Shown here: piece by piece, positions 1 through 8,289 of the stretch | How the letters are laid out: every line of letters starts with the position of its first letter | Numbering within the stretch: position 1 is the stretch's first letter | DNA from: Myxococcus guangdongensis | Lineage (GTDB): Bacteria; Myxococcota; Myxococcia; Myxococcales; Myxococcaceae | Assembly (NCBI RefSeq): GCF_024198255.1 | Contig: NZ_JAJVKW010000001.1 | Coordinates: forward strand, 620,001-684,000 | DNA: 64,000 nucleotides | Reading direction: 5' to 3' | The notes under the pieces: generated by a model | What the model saw: the letters and a program-made list of their open reading frames with translations, nothing else | Told to the model about the DNA's origin: nothing | Databases searched by the model: none | Translations under genes and position numbers: made by a program

Positions 1-57
1 GCACCCCGCCAGCAACAGGCTCAGCCCCACATACGCCATCCACCGTCGCGTCATCAT
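1..57 (-). CDS. N-terminus of a lipoprotein, cut by the window edge
   Basis: Only the first 19 codons are inside the window. They read as two Met, a basic stretch (Thr-Arg-Arg-Trp), a short hydrophobic segment and a lipobox ending Leu-Ala-Gly-Cys, with the Cys as the last codon before the edge. This is a typical lipoprotein signal peptide. A GAGGG-type ribosome binding site lies about 8 bases upstream of the first ATG. The gene starts 17 bp after the exonuclease III stop codon on the same strand, so the two are probably cotranscribed. The mature protein is outside the window and its function cannot be judged. Confidence 0.6.
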   Translation of the reverse strand, partial: MMTRRWMAYVGLSLLLAGC

Positions 58-74
58 GATGTCCCTCACCTGCT

Positions 75-845
75 TCAATCCTGGAGCTCCAGCCACACCG
101 GCGCGTGGTCCGAGGGCTGCTTGCCCTTGCGCGCGTCACGGTCCGTATCCGCCCCCGTCAGCCGGGGCACCAGCGGCGCGGACACGTAGAGGTGGTCGAT
201 GCGCAGGCCCAGGTTCTTCGGGAAGCCGAGGTTGCGGTAGTCCCACCACGAGAAGCGCTGCGTGTCGGGGTGCAGCTTGCGGTACGCGTCCGTCAGACCG
301 AAGGCGCACAGGCGCTGGAGCGCGTCGCGCTCCTTGAGCGTGAAGAGCGTCTGCCCTTCCCACAGCTTCGGGTCATAGGTGTCGATGTCCTCGGGCGCGA
401 TGTTCCAGTCGCCGCCGAGCACCAGCGGCTCCTCCGGCTTGTGTCGCGTGTCCAGGTAGCGGCGCAGCCGGCCGTACCACTGGAGCTTGTACTCATACTG
501 GGGCGAGTCCACCGACTGCCCGTTGGGCGCGTACGCGCTCACCACGCGGATGCCCTTCACCGTCGCGGCGATGAGGCGCGCGTGCGTGTCGTCCACGCCG
601 TCCGACAGCCCCTTCACCACGTCGCGCGGCTCCTCCTTCGCCAGGATGGCCACGCCGTTGTAGGTCTTCTGCCCGTGGAGGGCCGCGTGGTAGCCGGCGT
701 CGCGCACGGCCTCCAGCGGGAAGTCCTCCTCGATGCACTTGAGCTCCTGCAAGCACACCACGTCCGGCTGCGCGCTCTTCAGCCACTCGAGCAGGCGCTC
801 CTGACGGGCCCGTACCGAGTTCACGTTCCAGGTCGCGATCTTCAT
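75..845 (-). CDS. xthA: Exodeoxyribonuclease III (AP endonuclease)
   Basis: Cytoplasmic DNA-repair enzyme of the ExoIII/APE1 family, which cuts at abasic sites and removes 3' blocking groups. The 256-residue product has the normal family length. It shows the opening MKIATWNVNSVRAR, the metal-binding Glu in CLQELK, the WNIAPEDIDTYDP segment with the catalytic Asp/Asn, SWWDYR, GLRIDHLYVS, and the terminal SDHAPVW with the catalytic Asp-His pair. The start is the ATG at 845, where homology begins; the frame stays open upstream only because of high GC. A divergent gene starts at 1041, so the 195-bp gap should hold both promoters. Confidence 0.95.
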   Translation of the reverse strand: MKIATWNVNSVRARQERLLEWLKSAQPDVVCLQELKCIEEDFPLEAVRDAGYHAALHGQKTYNGVAILAKEEPRDVVKGLSDGVDDTHARLIAATVKGIRVVSAYAPNGQSVDSPQYEYKLQWYGRLRRYLDTRHKPEEPLVLGGDWNIAPEDIDTYDPKLWEGQTLFTLKERDALQRLCAFGLTDAYRKLHPDTQRFSWWDYRNLGFPKNLGLRIDHLYVSAPLVPRLTGADTDRDARKGKQPSDHAPVWLELQD

Positions 846-1040
846 CGCGGGCACCGTCGCACGGCACCCACGCCCCCGCCACGCTTTTCCCTCCTCGTGC
901 GGCCCCACGGCCACACCCCGTCCCACGCCCCGGGGCAAGAGCCCTGGCATGCGCATCGCAATGACTCCGGGTGGGAGGACGCCCACAGGTGTCCTCCCGG
1001 AGCGCCCTTCCCGGACGCCCCGCCTGGAGTCGAGGTCGCC

Positions 1041-2105
1041 ATGAGCCCGAGGACGAAGAAGACCTCCCGCCGCACCCTGGGATTCACCCTGCCTCCCACG
1101 CTGAAGAAGGCCCTGGTGCCGTCCTGCCTCGCGGCCCTCGGCCTGGCCGCGTGGACCGATGTCCCCCTGCCCGCCGCGCTGCGACCGTGGCTGGCCCTGG
1201 CCGAGCAGCACGCGCGCGCCCGTGACGCGGGCATCGTCGTGGACCTCGCGCCGACGTTCGCCGAGGCGCCCCTCCCCATCCCGGCCACCCACTCGGCCAC
1301 CCCGGAGCTCCCGTCCGCCGCCGGGCCCGCGCCGCGCGTGGCGGTCGAGGATGGCCTGGCCCTGTCGCACGAGCACACCCGACGGGTGGACCACCTGGGC
1401 CGCGCCCGCGCCCTGCGAGAGCTGGGGGATGTGTCCGGCGCGCTCACCGAGGTGCGCCGCGCCCTGCACGACGAGCCGTCCGACACGGAGGCGCTGACGA
1501 TGGCGGCCCGGCTGGCGCGGCTGCAGGGCCAGTCGGAGCTGGCGCTCGTGGCCTACGCGCGGATGGGGAGCCTGATGCCCGAGGAGGCCAGCGCGCTCAT
1601 CCAGCAGGCCCGCCTGCTGGTGTCCCTGGGGCGCCATGCGGAGGCGGTGCGCGTGGGCGAGGAGGCGGTGGTGCGCGCGCCGGAGGACGCGGAGGGCTAC
1701 CAGGTGCTCGGCCGGGCCCACCTGGCCTCGGGCGAGCTGTCGCCCGCCATCCTCCGCTTCCAGCAGGCGGTTCACCTGGAGCCGGAGCACGGCTACGCGC
1801 TCAACAACCTGGGCTTCGCCTACCTGCGCGCGGGTGAGGACACGAAGGCCGCGGAGGTGCTCGCGCGGGCCGCGGAGCTGCTGCCCCACGTCGCTTATGT
1901 GCACAACAACCTGGGCGTGGCCTGGGAGCGGCTGGGCCGCAAGGAGGAAGCTCGGGGCGCGTATGCCCAGGCCACCCGCCTGTCTCCCCGCTACGTCCAG
2001 GTGCGCGTCAACGCGGACCGGATGAACCGCGTCGCCCGGGCGGACCTGGCCCCGAGCGACGCCCGGACGCCGGAAGCCCTTTCACCCCTGCCCGAGCTGC
2101 ATTAG
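1041..2105 (+). CDS. TPR-repeat protein with an N-terminal hydrophobic segment
   Basis: A 354-residue protein. A basic N-terminus (SPRTKKTSRR) and a moderately hydrophobic stretch (about residues 22-38, VPSCLAALGLAAW) suggest a membrane anchor or uncleaved signal. From about residue 115 to 325 there are at least six 34-residue tetratricopeptide units, for example around DVSGALTEVRRALHDEPSD, GYQVLGRAHLASGELSPAI, ALNNLGFAYLRAGEDTKAA and VHNNLGVAWERLGRKEEAR. TPR units form a helical scaffold for protein binding, so no enzyme activity is implied. The ATG at 1041 is chosen because the anchor and repeats follow it. A strong hairpin terminator sits just after the stop, so this is likely a single-gene unit. 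Confidence 0.8.
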   Translation: MSPRTKKTSRRTLGFTLPPTLKKALVPSCLAALGLAAWTDVPLPAALRPWLALAEQHARARDAGIVVDLAPTFAEAPLPIPATHSATPELPSAAGPAPRVAVEDGLALSHEHTRRVDHLGRARALRELGDVSGALTEVRRALHDEPSDTEALTMAARLARLQGQSELALVAYARMGSLMPEEASALIQQARLLVSLGRHAEAVRVGEEAVVRAPEDAEGYQVLGRAHLASGELSPAILRFQQAVHLEPEHGYALNNLGFAYLRAGEDTKAAEVLARAAELLPHVAYVHNNLGVAWERLGRKEEARGAYAQATRLSPRYVQVRVNADRMNRVARADLAPSDARTPEALSPLPELH

Positions 2106-2111
2106 TGCCTC

Positions 2112-2139
2112 CCCGCCTGGAGACCGACCTCCAGGCGGG
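2112..2139 (+). terminator. Hairpin terminator after the TPR gene
   Basis: Perfect 11-bp stem CCCGCCTGGAG / CTCCAGGCGGG with a 6-base loop, 6 bp after the stop codon. A second hairpin (GGGCCGG / CCGGCCC, 2144-2166) follows. There is no T-tract, as is common in GC-rich genomes. Confidence 0.6.
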
Positions 2140-2200
2140 CGTCGGGCCGGTTCCCGCCGCCGGCCCATCGGTCTAACGTGCGGCCCCCGTCGAGAAGCAC

Positions 2201-4828
2201 ATGACCTTGGCCCCTGTGATGCCCACTCCGCCCGAAGCCCCGCAGCCCTCCACGCCGCCGCCCCCGCCCGAGCAGCCACGCCGCCCCGGGCTGGGCGCGC
2301 GCCTCTGGAAGTGGACGAAGCGGCTGCTCATCACCGGCGTGGTCGGGCTCGTCCTCGTGCTGCTCGTCTGCGTGGGCGCGTACGTCTACTACAGCCAGGA
2401 CCTGCCCTCGGTGGACGCGCTGCGCACGTACGAGCTGCCGCAGGTCACCAAGGTGACGTGCGCGGACGGCCAGGTCTGCGCCGAGTACGCCTACGAGAAG
2501 CGCACCGTGGTGCGCGTGCAGGATTTGCCTCCGCATGTGCGCGACGCGTTCCTCGCCGCCGAGGACGCGGACTTCTACAAGCACGTGGGGTTGGACCCGT
2601 TCGGCATCCTCCGCGCGGCCATCAAGAACCTCATCCCCGGCAGCCGCAAGTCCGGCGCGTCCACCATCACCCAGCAGGTGGTGAAGAACCTGCTGCTGTC
2701 CCCCGAGCGCAAGCTGTCGCGCAAGATTCGCGAGTGGATCCTCACCCCGCGCGTCGAGGAGGCGCTCACCAAGGACCAGATCCTCAGCCTCTACATCAAC
2801 CAGTCGTATTACGGGCAGCGCCGCTACGGCGTGGAGGAGGCGGCGCTCTATTATTTTGGCAAGCGCGCCAAGGACCTGAGCGTGGGTGAGGCGGCGGTGC
2901 TCGCGGGCACGGTGCAGATTCCCCACCGCATCAACCCGGTGACGAACATGACGCGGGCGAAGTCGCGCCAGCGCTATGTGCTCGGGCAGATGGCCGCGCA
3001 GGGCTTCGTGCCGCGCAAGGTGGTGGACGAGGAGGTGGACAAGCCCATCGTGCTGGCGCCGCGTCCGGAGCAGGCCGTGGGCCCGTACTACGCGGAGGAG
3101 ATTCGCCGCACGCTCATCGAGCGCTATGGGGAGCACGCGGTGATGCAGGGGGGCCTGCGGGTGGACATCGCCATGGTGCCCAAGCTCCAGGTCGCCGCCG
3201 AGCAGTCCGTGCGGGAGGGCCTGGAGGCGGTGGACCGTCGCCAGGGCTATCGCGGTCCCAAGGGCACGCTGGACGACGCGCAGTGGACGCGGCTTCGAGC
3301 CCTGGTGCTCACGCGCATCGAGGAGGCCGGGCGTCGGCAGAAGGACCAGGGTTATGTCGCGGACCTGGAGCCCCTGTCCCGCATCACCGCGGCGGGAGAG
3401 CCCCCGAAGGAGGTGGCCCCCGCGGAGGCGGACGTGGACGGCGCGGAGGAGCAGCGGCCGGAGCTGACGCCCGAGGACGAGGCGCCTCCGTCCGAGGAGG
3501 AGCTGCTGGTGCGCGCGGTGCGCCTGAAGCCGCTGGAGGAAGGGCTGCGGCTGACGGGCTACGTGACGGAGCTGGACGAGAAGCGCAACGTGGCGCGCGT
3601 GGACCTGGTGGGCCGCACCGCGGAGGTGGCCTTCCCTGGCGTGAGCTGGGCCCGTCAGAAGGGCAAGGGCGCGCCGAAGAAGATTGGCGACGTGTTCGAG
3701 AAGGGGCAGCTCGTCTTCGTGCGCGTGTTGAAGGCGCCGCCCGCGCCGGCCTTCCTGGAGGCGACGTTGGACCAGGTGCCCATGGTGCAGGGCGGCCTCG
3801 TGGTCATCCGCCCGGACAACCGCAACGTCGTCGCGCTGGTGGGTGGGTATGACGCGGAGCGCTCGTCGTTCAACCGCGCCACGCAGGCCCGACGTCAGCC
3901 GGGCTCTTCGTTCAAGCCCTTCCTGTACGCCGCGGCGCTCGCGAGCGGGCGCTACACGCCGCTCTCCAAGGTCAACGACGCCCCCGAGACCATCCGCGAC
4001 CCGTACACGGGCAAGGCGTGGAGGCCGCAGAACTATGACCGTCAGTTCGAGGGGCCGATGACGCTGCGCCAGGCGCTCACGAAGTCGAAGAACACGGTGT
4101 CGGTGCGGCTCATCGAGGCGCTCACCCCGCCCACCGTCATCGACTTCGCGCGCCGGGCGGGCATCCGCTCCGCGATGCCGGAGAACCTCACGCTGGCGCT
4201 GGGCACGGGCGAGTTGACGATGCTGGAGGCGGTGAATGCGTATGCCACGCTCCAGGCCAACGGGAAGCTGGCCGAGCCGCTCATGTTGCTGCGTGTGCGC
4301 GACTCGCGCGGCAAGCTGCTGGAGGACCACCAGCCCGCGTTCGAGGAGACGCTGCCTCCGGCCGTCGCGTACCTCACGACATCGCTGATGCGCAGCGTGG
4401 TGGAGGAAGGCACGGCCAAGGCGGTGCGCGAGCTCAACCGTCCCGCCGCGGGCAAGACGGGCACCACGCAGGAGAGCAAGGACACGTGGTTCTCCGGCTA
4501 CACGGCGGACTGGGTGGCCAGCGCGTGGGTGGGCTTCGACGACAACTCGCCGCTGGGTGGGAGCGAGACGGGTGGACGCGCCGCGCTGCCCATCTGGTTG
4601 CAGTTCATGCGCGTGGCGCATGAGGGGCTGCCCGCGCGTGAGTTCGAGGTGCCGCCTGGGGTGCTCCAGGTTCGCATCGACCCCGCCACGGGGCTCCTGG
4701 CCGGCGAGTCCGTGCCGGGACGGCTGGAGCCGTTCCTGGAGGGGACACAGCCCACCGCCAAGGCGCCGCCGCCCGGGCAGGTGACGACGGATGAGTTCTT
4801 CCTCGATGACGGCAGGAAGGGTCTGTGA
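2201..4828 (+). CDS. Class A penicillin-binding protein (PBP1A type)
   Basis: Bifunctional peptidoglycan synthase that polymerises lipid II and cross-links stem peptides on the periplasmic face. The 875-residue protein has a Pro-rich cytoplasmic tail (1-30), one membrane segment (about 42-64), and a GT51 domain with all motifs: EDADFYKHVG (catalytic Glu near 121), GASTITQQVVKN, RKIREWILTPRVEE, KDQILSLYINQSYYG and AAVLAGTVQIP. The transpeptidase domain has SSFK (Ser569), SKN (629-631) and KTGT (752). Between the two domains is an acidic insert (about 400-440, rich in Glu/Ala/Pro) before an OB-like region. The next gene overlaps by 4 bp (GTGA). A second ATG at 2219 is possible. Confidence 0.95.
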   Translation: MTLAPVMPTPPEAPQPSTPPPPPEQPRRPGLGARLWKWTKRLLITGVVGLVLVLLVCVGAYVYYSQDLPSVDALRTYELPQVTKVTCADGQVCAEYAYEKRTVVRVQDLPPHVRDAFLAAEDADFYKHVGLDPFGILRAAIKNLIPGSRKSGASTITQQVVKNLLLSPERKLSRKIREWILTPRVEEALTKDQILSLYINQSYYGQRRYGVEEAALYYFGKRAKDLSVGEAAVLAGTVQIPHRINPVTNMTRAKSRQRYVLGQMAAQGFVPRKVVDEEVDKPIVLAPRPEQAVGPYYAEEIRRTLIERYGEHAVMQGGLRVDIAMVPKLQVAAEQSVREGLEAVDRRQGYRGPKGTLDDAQWTRLRALVLTRIEEAGRRQKDQGYVADLEPLSRITAAGEPPKEVAPAEADVDGAEEQRPELTPEDEAPPSEEELLVRAVRLKPLEEGLRLTGYVTELDEKRNVARVDLVGRTAEVAFPGVSWARQKGKGAPKKIGDVFEKGQLVFVRVLKAPPAPAFLEATLDQVPMVQGGLVVIRPDNRNVVALVGGYDAERSSFNRATQARRQPGSSFKPFLYAAALASGRYTPLSKVNDAPETIRDPYTGKAWRPQNYDRQFEGPMTLRQALTKSKNTVSVRLIEALTPPTVIDFARRAGIRSAMPENLTLALGTGELTMLEAVNAYATLQANGKLAEPLMLLRVRDSRGKLLEDHQPAFEETLPPAVAYLTTSLMRSVVEEGTAKAVRELNRPAAGKTGTTQESKDTWFSGYTADWVASAWVGFDDNSPLGGSETGGRAALPIWLQFMRVAHEGLPAREFEVPPGVLQVRIDPATGLLAGESVPGRLEPFLEGTQPTAKAPPPGQVTTDEFFLDDGRKGL

Positions 4829-6531
4829 GCCGAGCTCTCGTCCTCGCGCCGCTGCTGACCTCGCTGGCGGCGGGCGCGGCTCCGTCTTCCTCCGCGGAGC
4901 GGGCCACTGCCGTGCGCACGCTGCCCGCCGAGGCGCCCGTGGCCCTGTCCGTGTTGGCGGCGGGCACGGCCTCGAGTTCCTTCGGTGCGCCAGCCACCGG
5001 CATGAGGGCCGGCCCCTCCGAGACACCCGTGGCCGTCTCGCGGTTGGCGGCGGGCGCAGACTCGAGTTTCTTCGGTGCGCCAGCCACCGGCATGAGGGCC
5101 GGCCCCTCCGAGACGCCCGTGGCCGTCTCGCGATTGGCGGCGGGCGCAGCCTCGAGTTCCTTCGGTGCGCTGATCACTGAAGTGCGGACGTCTCCCTTCG
5201 AGGCGCCTGTGGGCATGTCCCTGTTCGCGGCGGGCGCGGCAGCTTCCTCCTCGGAGGGCTCGTCCGCCGTTCAGCGACTCGCGGGTGAGCTGGCCACCGC
5301 GGTGCGCGCGCTGCCCGCCGAGGCGCCGGTCGCCCTGTACCTCTCGGGAAGCTCGCCGGAGCTGCGGCGCGCGGTCGGAAGTGTGCTGGCTTCACGTCTC
5401 GCCTCCGCGAGCCTGGCCCCTGTCCTGGTCGATGCGCCGAGCGCCGAGGCCGCGGAGTCCGTGGCCCGGGCCCAGGGTGCCCGTACGCTCGTGCGGCTGA
5501 CGCTGGATGTGGAGGCCGGAGCCCTGCGGGCTCGTGGCGACGCGCTGGGCACGTGGATCAACTTCTGGTCCGGCCGTGTGCCGACCCGTCCAGCGAAGCC
5601 CTCGGGTGCACTCGTCGAGTCGGTGGACGCGGACGCGGAGGTGCTCGCGCTGGCCTCGGTGGGCGCTCCCGCCGCCCCGCCTCCCACCGGAGGGCCTCGG
5701 AGTGTGCGGTTGTTGGGCGCCGTGCTGGCAAGACTGGAGCAGCCCATCGCCGCGCTCGGCGCGGGCGACCTGGATGGTGACGGGCGCGATGAAATCGTCG
5801 TGCTGACGGAGACAGACGTCTCCGCCTTCGACGCGGACGGACGGCTGTTGGCTCGACGCGAGCTGGAGGGCCTGCCCTTCTCGAATGCCCCCACGCGAGA
5901 GCCCTTCGGCGCGCTGGCCGTGATTCCCGGGCCACCCCGTATCGCCGCGTGGAGCACCCGGCGGGCACATGGTGAGCTGCTCGTGCTCGACAAGGCACGT
6001 GGCACGTTGCGGCCCGTGGGGACTCTCGACAGTGCCCCGCTGGGCGCTGTCGAACGCGGGACCTTCGTCCCTGGACAGACGGCGTTCCAGGCCGAGGTGC
6101 GGCTCGCGGAGGGCAAGCCCGTGACGCTCTCCGCGCCCTTCACCACCGCGGGCTTCGCGCCCCCGAGGATGCTCTTCGTGCATCCGGACGGTACCGGATC
6201 GCTCTACTCGCGCGCGGGGACATCCCCCACGCGACTGAGTGGGCTGGGAGCGGGCAGCGCGCTGGGAGACCTGGATGGCGACGGCACTCCGGAGCTGCTC
6301 ACCACATCGCCCTTGTTGCAGCCCTCGCCGGACGTGCTGCGCGTCCACGCGCTCAACGGCACGGACCCCACCGTGCATGAGCCGCTGTGGCAGGGGACGT
6401 TGCCTGCGGGGCGCGCGCTGTACGTGGTGACGGCCAACCTGGACGGCGATGACCTCCGGGAGGTGGTGGTGGGCCTGTTGAAGCCGGATGGCACCGGTGA
6501 GTTGTTCCTCCTTCGCCAGGGTGCCCCATGA
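4825..6531 (+). CDS. Secreted VCBS/FG-GAP-like protein with an expanded N-terminal repeat
   Basis: A 568-residue exported protein starting at a GTG that overlaps the PBP stop. The first 20 residues look like a signal peptide (ALVLAPLLTSLAAGAAP). Residues about 16-166 are five 30-residue units. A region resembling an outer-membrane assay-type alpha/beta domain follows (SGSSPELRRAVGSVLASRLA). The C-terminal half contains calcium-loop-like FG-GAP/VCBS blades: GDLDGDGRDEIVVL (about 313), GDLDGDGTPELLTT (about 480) and NLDGDDLREVVVG (about 540), which suggests a partial beta-propeller. No catalytic motif is visible. Its place between a PBP and a kinase gene suggests an envelope role; the exact job is unknown. 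Confidence 0.75.
   Translation: MSRALVLAPLLTSLAAGAAPSSSAERATAVRTLPAEAPVALSVLAAGTASSSFGAPATGMRAGPSETPVAVSRLAAGADSSFFGAPATGMRAGPSETPVAVSRLAAGAASSSFGALITEVRTSPFEAPVGMSLFAAGAAASSSEGSSAVQRLAGELATAVRALPAEAPVALYLSGSSPELRRAVGSVLASRLASASLAPVLVDAPSAEAAESVARAQGARTLVRLTLDVEAGALRARGDALGTWINFWSGRVPTRPAKPSGALVESVDADAEVLALASVGAPAAPPPTGGPRSVRLLGAVLARLEQPIAALGAGDLDGDGRDEIVVLTETDVSAFDADGRLLARRELEGLPFSNAPTREPFGALAVIPGPPRIAAWSTRRAHGELLVLDKARGTLRPVGTLDSAPLGAVERGTFVPGQTAFQAEVRLAEGKPVTLSAPFTTAGFAPPRMLFVHPDGTGSLYSRAGTSPTRLSGLGAGSALGDLDGDGTPELLTTSPLLQPSPDVLRVHALNGTDPTVHEPLWQGTLPAGRALYVVTANLDGDDLREVVVGLLKPDGTGELFLLRQGAP
4871..5320 (+). repeat. Five 90-bp in-frame tandem units in the VCBS-like gene
   Basis: Units start at 4871, 4961, 5051, 5141 and 5231, each marked by GCGGCGGGC(G/A)C. 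Units 2 and 3 are nearly identical; unit 4 diverges after its first third. Each adds 30 residues of the type LAAGA-SSSFGA-ATGMRAGPSETPVAVSR. Segments of the first unit (ATAVRTLPAEAPVAL) reappear after the last one (ATAVRALPAEAPVAL), so the array looks like repeated duplication of the signal-peptide/N-terminal junction. Confidence 0.9.
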
Positions 6532-7898
6532 CGCCGCGTCTCGCCCTCGCAAGTCTCATCCTCCTCGGCGCCTCGCCCTCGCTCGCGGCGGGACGGACGC
6601 GCTATGGCGGAGAGGTGCGCATGGCCCACGCGGGGCCGCCCGAGGTCGGAGAGCCCTCGCTCGCGGACACGCCGTTGGAGGCCACGTTGCTCGGCCTGCT
6701 GTCGCGCCCCGTGTGCACGGTGACGCCGGAGGGCGAGGCCCGTCCCGCGCTCGCCCGGGAGCTGTCGCGTCCCACGCCGCAGGTTTCTCGACTGACGCTG
6801 CCCAACGCCGCCACGGCCGGAGCGCTGGCTCGCGCGTGGATGCGGCTGTCCAGCGCGGAGGGCGCCTCGCCGTACCGTGCGCTGCTCTATCCCCTGCGTG
6901 GCGAGGGGCGGCAGGTCAACGCGAGCGGCGCCACGCTGGAGCTCGCGCTCTCGTTCCCCTGGCCCGACATGGAGCGCGCGCTGTGCCACCCTGCCCTGGC
7001 CGCGCCCGTGTCCGGGACTCCCGCGGGGCCGTTCTCGTCGGCGGGACGCGGCGCGCTCGATGCGCAGACTGGTTGGCCTCGTGGGAGGCCGTACCTGGAC
7101 CGGCTGCTGCTCACGGCCACGGATGAACGGGGGCTTGCCCGCCTGTGGTCCTCGCGACAGGTCCAGGTGGAGCTGGGCGTCGCGTCCGAGTCGGACACCG
7201 TGTCGGGCGCGATGCTGTACGCCACGTACCTGGCCTTCTCGCCCCGTCGGCTCCCTGCGGACTTCCGGCAGGCGGTGGAGAGCTCCATCGACCGGGAGGA
7301 CCTCACGCGGCTGTTCGTGCATGGCCCCGCGGTGCCCATGCCGCACCTGTTGCCTCCGGCGCTGATGCCGCAAGGGCCTCGGGCGCGGCCCACGGCGCCC
7401 CCGGCGGGCCCGGCCCACAAGGTGACGCTCATCTACGACACGGCGCTCGAGGACCAGCGCGCGGTGGCGGAGCGCATCCAGGTGAAGCTGCATGAACGTG
7501 GCTACACCGTGGCACTGGAGCCCTTGTCGCGAGCGGCCCTGCGCACGCGGTGGGCCAAGGGCGACTTCGAGTTGATGCTGCACGCGCTGATGCTCCCACC
7601 CGCGCCAGGCCCCGCGTTGGCCGTGGTGCTGGACGCGGGTGGGCGCAAGGACCTGCTCGGCGTGGAGCTGCCCCCCATCGGCGCGTTGACGGACATGGCG
7701 GCGCGCGACGCGCGGGCCCGTGAGCGTGCGTTGGCGCTGGCCGCGACGCTGCCCCTGTTGCCGCTGTATGCGCAGGGACTGGGCGTGCGCGCCATGCCGG
7801 AGGTCGGAGGGCTCGCCATGGATACACAGGGCCTGCCGACGCTCGACGGCGCGTTCCTGCTTCCAGCCGAGGGCGCCGCGATGGGAGGGCGCCCGTGA
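6528..7898 (+). CDS. Family 5-like extracellular solute-binding protein, probably C-terminally truncated
   Basis: A 456-residue exported protein. The signal peptide is TPRLALASLILLGASPSLAAG. The body resembles peptide/nickel ABC-transporter binding proteins (SBP_bac_5): RYGGEVRMAHAGPP near the mature N-terminus, a middle PADFRQAVESSIDREDLTRLF (the usual 'R-A-I-N-R' helix) and a lobe with KVTLIYDTALEDQRAVAERIQVKLHERGYTV. It is shorter and more divergent than typical binding proteins, and no permease genes are near, so it may sense rather than transport. The ATG overlaps the previous stop (ATGA). The TGA at 7896 lies inside a 111-bp tandem repeat; the same frame continues to a stop at 8276 with one more TGA between. 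Confidence 0.7.
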   Translation: MTPRLALASLILLGASPSLAAGRTRYGGEVRMAHAGPPEVGEPSLADTPLEATLLGLLSRPVCTVTPEGEARPALARELSRPTPQVSRLTLPNAATAGALARAWMRLSSAEGASPYRALLYPLRGEGRQVNASGATLELALSFPWPDMERALCHPALAAPVSGTPAGPFSSAGRGALDAQTGWPRGRPYLDRLLLTATDERGLARLWSSRQVQVELGVASESDTVSGAMLYATYLAFSPRRLPADFRQAVESSIDREDLTRLFVHGPAVPMPHLLPPALMPQGPRARPTAPPAGPAHKVTLIYDTALEDQRAVAERIQVKLHERGYTVALEPLSRAALRTRWAKGDFELMLHALMLPPAPGPALAVVLDAGGRKDLLGVELPPIGALTDMAARDARARERALALAATLPLLPLYAQGLGVRAMPEVGGLAMDTQGLPTLDGAFLLPAEGAAMGGRP

Positions 7899-8276
7899 GC
7901 ATGGCGCGGTGCCCTCGCGGCGAGGGGGCGAGGCAAGCAGGGCCTGCCAACGCTCGACGGCGCGTTCCTGCTTCCAGCCGAGGGCGCCGCGATGGGAGGG
8001 CGCCCGTGAGCATGGCGCGGTGCCCGCGCGGCGAGGGTGCGAGGCAAGCAGGACCTGCCAACGCTCGATGGCGAGTTCCTGCTGCCCGCCGAGGGCGCCG
8101 CGAGGAGAGGACGCCCTCGAGCAAGGCGCGGTCTCCACGCGTCCCGGATGAACGGCAAACAGGGTCTGCCGCCGTTCGATGGCGCGCTCCCGCGGCCCAT
8201 CGAGTACGCCGCGATGGGAGGCCAGCCGGAAGCGTGTCGACATGGCGTCCGCACGGCACGGCTGAGCGGCACGTGA
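7830..8276 (+). repeat. Four 111-bp (37-codon) tandem units spanning the stop of the solute-binding gene
   Basis: Units begin at 7830, 7941, 8052 and 8163, all in the frame of the gene starting at 6528. Units 1 and 2 differ at about 3 of 111 positions; units 3 and 4 are more diverged. Codons repeat GLPTLDGAFLLPAEGAA. Units 1 and 2 each contain TGA where unit 3 has CGA. The last unit ends exactly at TGA 8274-8276, 13 bp before the kinase start. This array fills the 391-bp stretch between the annotated stop and the kinase; no separate gene is seen in it. Confidence 0.9.
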
Positions 8277-8289
8277 GGAGGAGCCACCC

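Noticed and set aside
2102-5026. Open frame of 974 codons on the minus strand
   Set aside because: It lies opposite the penicillin-binding protein, which has all catalytic motifs. The translation is Arg/His/Leu/Gly-rich without domain character, a usual shadow in GC-rich DNA.
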